Source: Sphingomonas sp. (GTDB taxonomy: Bacteria > Pseudomonadota > Alphaproteobacteria > Sphingomonadales > Sphingomonadaceae). Taken from it: DNA of 64,000 nucleotides. The DNA lies in contig NZ_JANINP010000006.1 of assembly GCF_024508665.1 (NCBI RefSeq), positions 496,001 to 560,000 on the forward strand, read 5' to 3'. Below the pieces are notes generated by a model. That model made no database searches and was not told where the DNA came from. It worked only from the letters and a program-made list of their open reading frames with translations. Positions 61,368 to 64,000 of the stretch are shown here, one piece after another (the first letter of the stretch is position 1; each line of letters opens with the position of its first letter). Both the position numbers and the translations under genes were made by a program.

Positions 61368-61894
61368 GCGAGACGGACCTGCTCGATCCGCCGCCCGCGC
61401 GGCCGCTCTGGCTATGGACGCTGGCCGACCTCGCCTTGCTGCTGGTCGGCTTCTTCGTGCTGGTCCAGGCGACCGATCGCCAGGCTCTGGCCAAGGGATT
61501 GCGCGAGGGGTTCGGGGGCAAACCCGCGGCGGCGACCACGATCTCCACGCCCGCCGATCCGATTCCTCTCGCCTCCGCCGCAGCCGGTTTCGCGCCGGGT
61601 TCGGCCAGGATCGTCATTACCGACGGCCTGCTCGACTTCGCGATGGAAAGCCTGCGCGATCCACGTGTGACCCTGCGCATCGCCGGGAGTGCCGAGGGGA
61701 CGCGGGCGGATAGCGACCCGACCACCGGCAGCGCCCAGATCCTGGCCAGCGACCGTGCCCGCGCGACCGCCAGCTGGCTGATCGCGCATGGCGTTGCCGC
61801 CGACCGTATCATGATCGCGACGCCCGGAACCGGCCGTCGCATCGCGCTGGTGACGATGAGCTTCACCGGCGATCCCGACAGGAAGAGACCATGA
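61364..61894 (+). CDS. second MotB-like stator protein (short)
   Basis: A 176-residue protein with one helix LWLWTLADLALLLVGFFVLVQ containing the aspartate expected for ion binding (LAD), a short linker and an OmpA-like domain (VTLRIAGSAEGTRADSD, LASDRARATASWLIAHGVAADRI). It is about half the size of the MotB at 49353-50297 and its plug/linker is short. Overlaps both neighbours by 4 bases (ATGA), so it is co-translated with the MotA-like protein and FlgA. Confidence 0.82.
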   Translation: MSETDLLDPPPARPLWLWTLADLALLLVGFFVLVQATDRQALAKGLREGFGGKPAAATTISTPADPIPLASAAAGFAPGSARIVITDGLLDFAMESLRDPRVTLRIAGSAEGTRADSDPTTGSAQILASDRARATASWLIAHGVAADRIMIATPGTGRRIALVTMSFTGDPDRKRP

Positions 61895-62415
61895 CTCGAA
61901 CCCTATGCTTCATAGCGCTGATGTTCGCGGCGAGCCCCGTCGCGGCACAGAATTTCCAGAGCACCACGCTGATCGACAAGGCGGTTGCCGGATTTACCGG
62001 TCATGCGATCGGCGAGTCCGGCGGCGCGCGAACCGCTGTCGACACGCGGCTGAAGCTCGCGGCCTGTCCGATGGTTTCGCTCAATTGGCGCACCGACAGC
62101 CATGATTCGGTCGTCGTGACCTGCACCGATCCGCAATGGCGCATCTTCGTGCCCGTAATGATGCCGGCGAGCCCGGCACCCGCCGCGACGCCGGCAGCGG
62201 CGGTCGTTGCGGCCAAGGCGCCGATCGTCATCAAGCGCGGCGACCCGGTGACGGTGGTGGCGGGCGATGGCGGCTTTTCGGTTACTCGCGACGGTATCGC
62301 GACGACCGACGCTGCCGCCGGCGCCCGCGTGCTGGTCCGCGTCCAGGATGGCAAGCCGCCGATCCAGGCGATCGCGGTTGAGCCGGGCAAAGCCATGATT
62401 CCGGGCGCGGAATAA
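61891..62415 (+). CDS. flgA: flagellar P-ring chaperone FlgA
   Basis: A 174-residue periplasmic chaperone for P-ring assembly. Signal peptide MTRTLCFIALMFAASPVAA; the C-terminal SAF domain shows PIVIKRGDPVTVVAGDGGFSVTRDGIATTDAAAGARVLVRV, then a typical VEPGKAMIPG ending. Its partner FlgI is encoded on the opposite strand of this cluster. Confidence 0.93.
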   Translation: MTRTLCFIALMFAASPVAAQNFQSTTLIDKAVAGFTGHAIGESGGARTAVDTRLKLAACPMVSLNWRTDSHDSVVVTCTDPQWRIFVPVMMPASPAPAATPAAAVVAAKAPIVIKRGDPVTVVAGDGGFSVTRDGIATTDAAAGARVLVRVQDGKPPIQAIAVEPGKAMIPGAE

Positions 62416-62477
62416 TTTTTTCTAAAGAATTTGGGCAGGCGGACGTTCGATGATCCAGACACGCTTCAGGGTGGACA

Positions 62478-62774
62478 ATGGTGGACTCGATCGGACCGAA
62501 GGGCTCAACGCCCAATGCCCGTATCGCTCCGGTGCTCGGAGCGGCGGCCGCCGCGAGAATCGCGTCGGCCATCGCCACGCCCGAGCAGCAGATGCAGGCG
62601 TCGCACCCGGTTGGTCAGTTGGCACAGGAACTCGCCGCCAAGCCGCCGGTGGATGCGAGCCGCGTCGACCGGTTTCGCAAGGCGATCGCCGATGGCAGCT
62701 TCCAGCTCGACCCGCAGAAGGTCGCGGATCGGCTGTTGTCGCTAAGGGGGGAATGGATCGATGACGCGGCGTGA
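62478..62774 (+). CDS. flgM: anti-sigma-28 factor FlgM
   Basis: A 98-residue protein. The C-terminal half (VDASRVDRFRKAIADGSFQL, DPQKVADRLLSLRGEW) matches the FliA-binding part of FlgM; the N-terminal half is disordered and rich in Ala. It holds the late-gene sigma factor until the hook is finished, then is exported. No FliA gene is in this window. The gene overlaps flgN by 14 bases. Confidence 0.9.
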   Translation: MVDSIGPKGSTPNARIAPVLGAAAAARIASAIATPEQQMQASHPVGQLAQELAAKPPVDASRVDRFRKAIADGSFQLDPQKVADRLLSLRGEWIDDAA

Positions 62775-63078
62775 TGGCCTGATCAAGGTAATCGACCTGC
62801 TTCACGCCGAGATCACGGCGATGAAGACGAACGATGTCGATGCTCTCGACAAGGCGACCAGCGCGAAGCTGGCCGCGCTCAACGACCTAGCCGCGATCGA
62901 CGGCGGCATGCTCGAGCCCGGCGTGCGCGAACTCGCGGAGGAAGCGCACCGGCTGAACGAGACCGCGCGGATCTATTGCAACCTGATGGCGGCAAATGTT
63001 CGTCGCCGCCTGCAAATTCTTGCCGGTGACGCTGCCGGTGGATACCGCGCCAACGGGCATCTCGCGGCCTACGCGTAA
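62761..63078 (+). CDS. flgN: FlgN-type export chaperone
   Basis: A 105-residue helical protein (LIKVIDLLHAEITAMKTNDVDALDKATSAKLAALNDLAAI, then NETARIYCNLMAANVRRRLQIL) with the coiled-coil layout of FlgN, the chaperone for FlgK and FlgL. Assignment rests on size, helicity and position next to flgM. Confidence 0.82.
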   Translation: MTRRDGLIKVIDLLHAEITAMKTNDVDALDKATSAKLAALNDLAAIDGGMLEPGVRELAEEAHRLNETARIYCNLMAANVRRRLQILAGDAAGGYRANGHLAAYA

Positions 63079-63138
63079 GCTAGTGCTCGCAGGATCGCCT
63101 GCCGCTTAAATCTCTACACAAATTCAAGCTCTTCTATT

Positions 63139-63224
63139 CCCCTCCCGCCTGCGGGAGGGGTTAGGGGAGGGCATGTTTCCAGGCAAAGGGGTGATTTGAC
63201 ACGCCCTCCCGCAAGCGGGAGGGG
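63139..63224. repeat. intergenic palindromic repeat, family D
   Basis: CCCCTCCCGCCTGCGGGAGGGG and CCCTCCCGCAAGCGGGAGGGG, each a hairpin, bracket about 40 bases containing GGGGAGGGC and GCCCTCCC. Lies after flgN, just before a sigma-54 type promoter. Confidence 0.82.
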
Positions 63225-63259
63225 AGTTTTCCTCGGCAAAACACCCCATTAACCAAAAC

Positions 63260-63275
63260 TGGCACGCGCCTTGCT
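63260..63275 (+). promoter_or_regulatory. sigma-54 type promoter of the lytic transglycosylase gene
   Basis: TGGCACG-CGCC-TTGCT is a complete match to the sigma-54 consensus. Start of transcription would be near 63286, 29 bases before the ATG. Confidence 0.85.
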
Positions 63276-63314
63276 GAGTGTTCCCCGCAACAGGGAGCAT
63301 TGAGCCAGAAGCCT

Positions 63315-64000
63315 ATGGGCGGCGTCGTAGCACTTACTGGAAATGTCGACCGCGTCAGGACGGCGATCGCGAATGCGAGCCGCTCGACCGGCATGGATTT
63401 CGACTATCTGCTTGGTCAGGCCCAGCTCGAAAGCGGGCTGAACCCGGGCGCGCGCGCCGGCACCTCTTCGGCGACCGGCCTCTATCAATTCATCGACCAG
63501 TCGTGGCTCGGCATCGTCAAGCAGCACGGTGCGCAGAACGGCCTGGGCTGGGCGTCGAACGCGATCACCCGCTCGGGCAATCGCTGGGTGGTGAGCGATC
63601 CGCAGATGAAGAGCGCGATCCTCAACCTGCGCAACAATCCCGAAGTGTCCGCCACGATGGCCGCCAATTTCGCCTCGGACAATCAGGCATCGCTCGAAAG
63701 CTCGTTGGGTCGCGGCGCCACCGGCACCGATCTCTACATGGCGCATTTCCTCGGGCTGAGCGGCGCCAAGTCGTTTCTCCAGACGATGCAGAGCAACCCC
63801 GGCGCATCGGGCGCGGCGATGTTCCCCGCTGCGGCGCGCGCCAACCGCTCGATCTTCTATGATGCCGGCGGCAACGCCCGCAGCCTGGGCGACATCTATC
63901 AGCGCTTCGCCGCCAAGCTCGACAAGGGCGCGGCCAAGGTCGGCGCAACCAGTCTGGCGTCCGACGCGCTCGACGGTTCGGGCGCGACCGCCTTCGCCAA
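63315..64000 (+). CDS. lytic transglycosylase-like protein (3' cut by window)
   Basis: At least 228 residues, still open at base 64000. The ORF track shows only shadow frames here. Seen: a transglycosylase-type segment, MDFDYLLGQAQLESGLNPGA with the candidate catalytic glutamate, GLYQFIDQSWLGIV, and YMAHFLGLSGAKSFL, as in SLT proteins linked to flagella. No signal peptide at ATG 63315; a TTG at 63300 is another possible start. It may cleave peptidoglycan to let the rod pass, complementing the muramidase-less FlgJ. Confidence 0.8.
   Translation, partial: MGGVVALTGNVDRVRTAIANASRSTGMDFDYLLGQAQLESGLNPGARAGTSSATGLYQFIDQSWLGIVKQHGAQNGLGWASNAITRSGNRWVVSDPQMKSAILNLRNNPEVSATMAANFASDNQASLESSLGRGATGTDLYMAHFLGLSGAKSFLQTMQSNPGASGAAMFPAAARANRSIFYDAGGNARSLGDIYQRFAAKLDKGAAKVGATSLASDALDGSGATAFA

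Noticed and set aside
5871-63224. CRISPR array from the recurring GC-rich repeats
   Set aside because: Copies are dispersed one by one between genes, are long inverted repeats and have no regular spacers or cas genes.
63278-63862. 194-aa + strand ORF in the track near the window end
   Set aside because: Off-frame; the frame starting at 63315 shows lytic transglycosylase-like motifs and stays open to the end.

Overview
The window looks like chromosomal DNA of a flagellated alphaproteobacterium of the Sphingomonadaceae (Sphingomonas-like). Evidence: uniformly high GC, the ctaB-ctaG-ctaE-DUF983-SURF1-thrC order, two large TonB-dependent receptors, an ECF42-type sigma factor with a DGPF protein, and a flgB-to-flgL operon with sigma-54 type promoters. 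The genus is inferred from gene content; no rRNA or tRNA gene was seen.

Region 1 (1-6850) is the end of the aa3 cytochrome c oxidase locus: the C-terminal half of subunit I, heme o synthase, Cox11-type copper chaperone, subunit III, a DUF983 zinc-ribbon protein and SURF1. Threonine synthase and a SAM-dependent methyltransferase follow. Region 2 (6850-18050) is mixed housekeeping: amidase, secreted lipase-like hydrolase, an unknown secreted protein, the ccmAB heme exporter pair, a small zincin, pterin-4a-carbinolamine dehydratase, a glycosyltransferase, a MarR-GNAT fusion with a clear operator, an SDR, and a two-gene osmoprotectant-type ABC importer. Region 3 (18100-26400) has a TonB receptor with a glycine-rich insertion, the Fe-S and FAD subunits of a PaoAB-like oxidoreductase without its molybdenum subunit, and an O-acetylation cassette (MBOAT protein plus two SGNH-fold proteins plus a small membrane protein).

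Region 4 (26400-33600) follows an AT-richer non-coding stretch: M13 peptidase, a Phd/YefM-like domain fused to PAS domains, a PilZ protein, and TadG/TadE-like proteins without the rest of a Tad system. Region 5 (33600-49120) is envelope and regulation: a second TonB receptor, an AmpG-type permease overlapping a serine hydrolase, an ECF42 sigma factor with GST and DGPF proteins, PBP4-type DacB, a globin-like protein, a dicarboxylate-type symporter, a D-aminoacylase lipoprotein, another serine hydrolase and a membrane-anchored LuxR-type regulator.

Region 6 (49350-64000) is flagellar. On the minus strand flgBCDEFGHIJKL is followed by motA and motB. Divergently on the plus strand lie a second, shorter MotA/MotB-like pair, flgA, flgM, flgN and a lytic transglycosylase cut by the window end. 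Three sequences matching the sigma-54 consensus (TGGCAC-N5-TTGCW) sit before flgB, the second motA and the transglycosylase gene. FlgJ has only the rod-binding domain and FlgH lacks a lipobox cysteine.

Short palindromic repeats of several families lie between genes throughout, three of them close copies of one element of about 90 bp. Coding starts were adjusted from the ORF track where signal peptides, Shine-Dalgarno sequences, promoters or family N-termini decided the matter.
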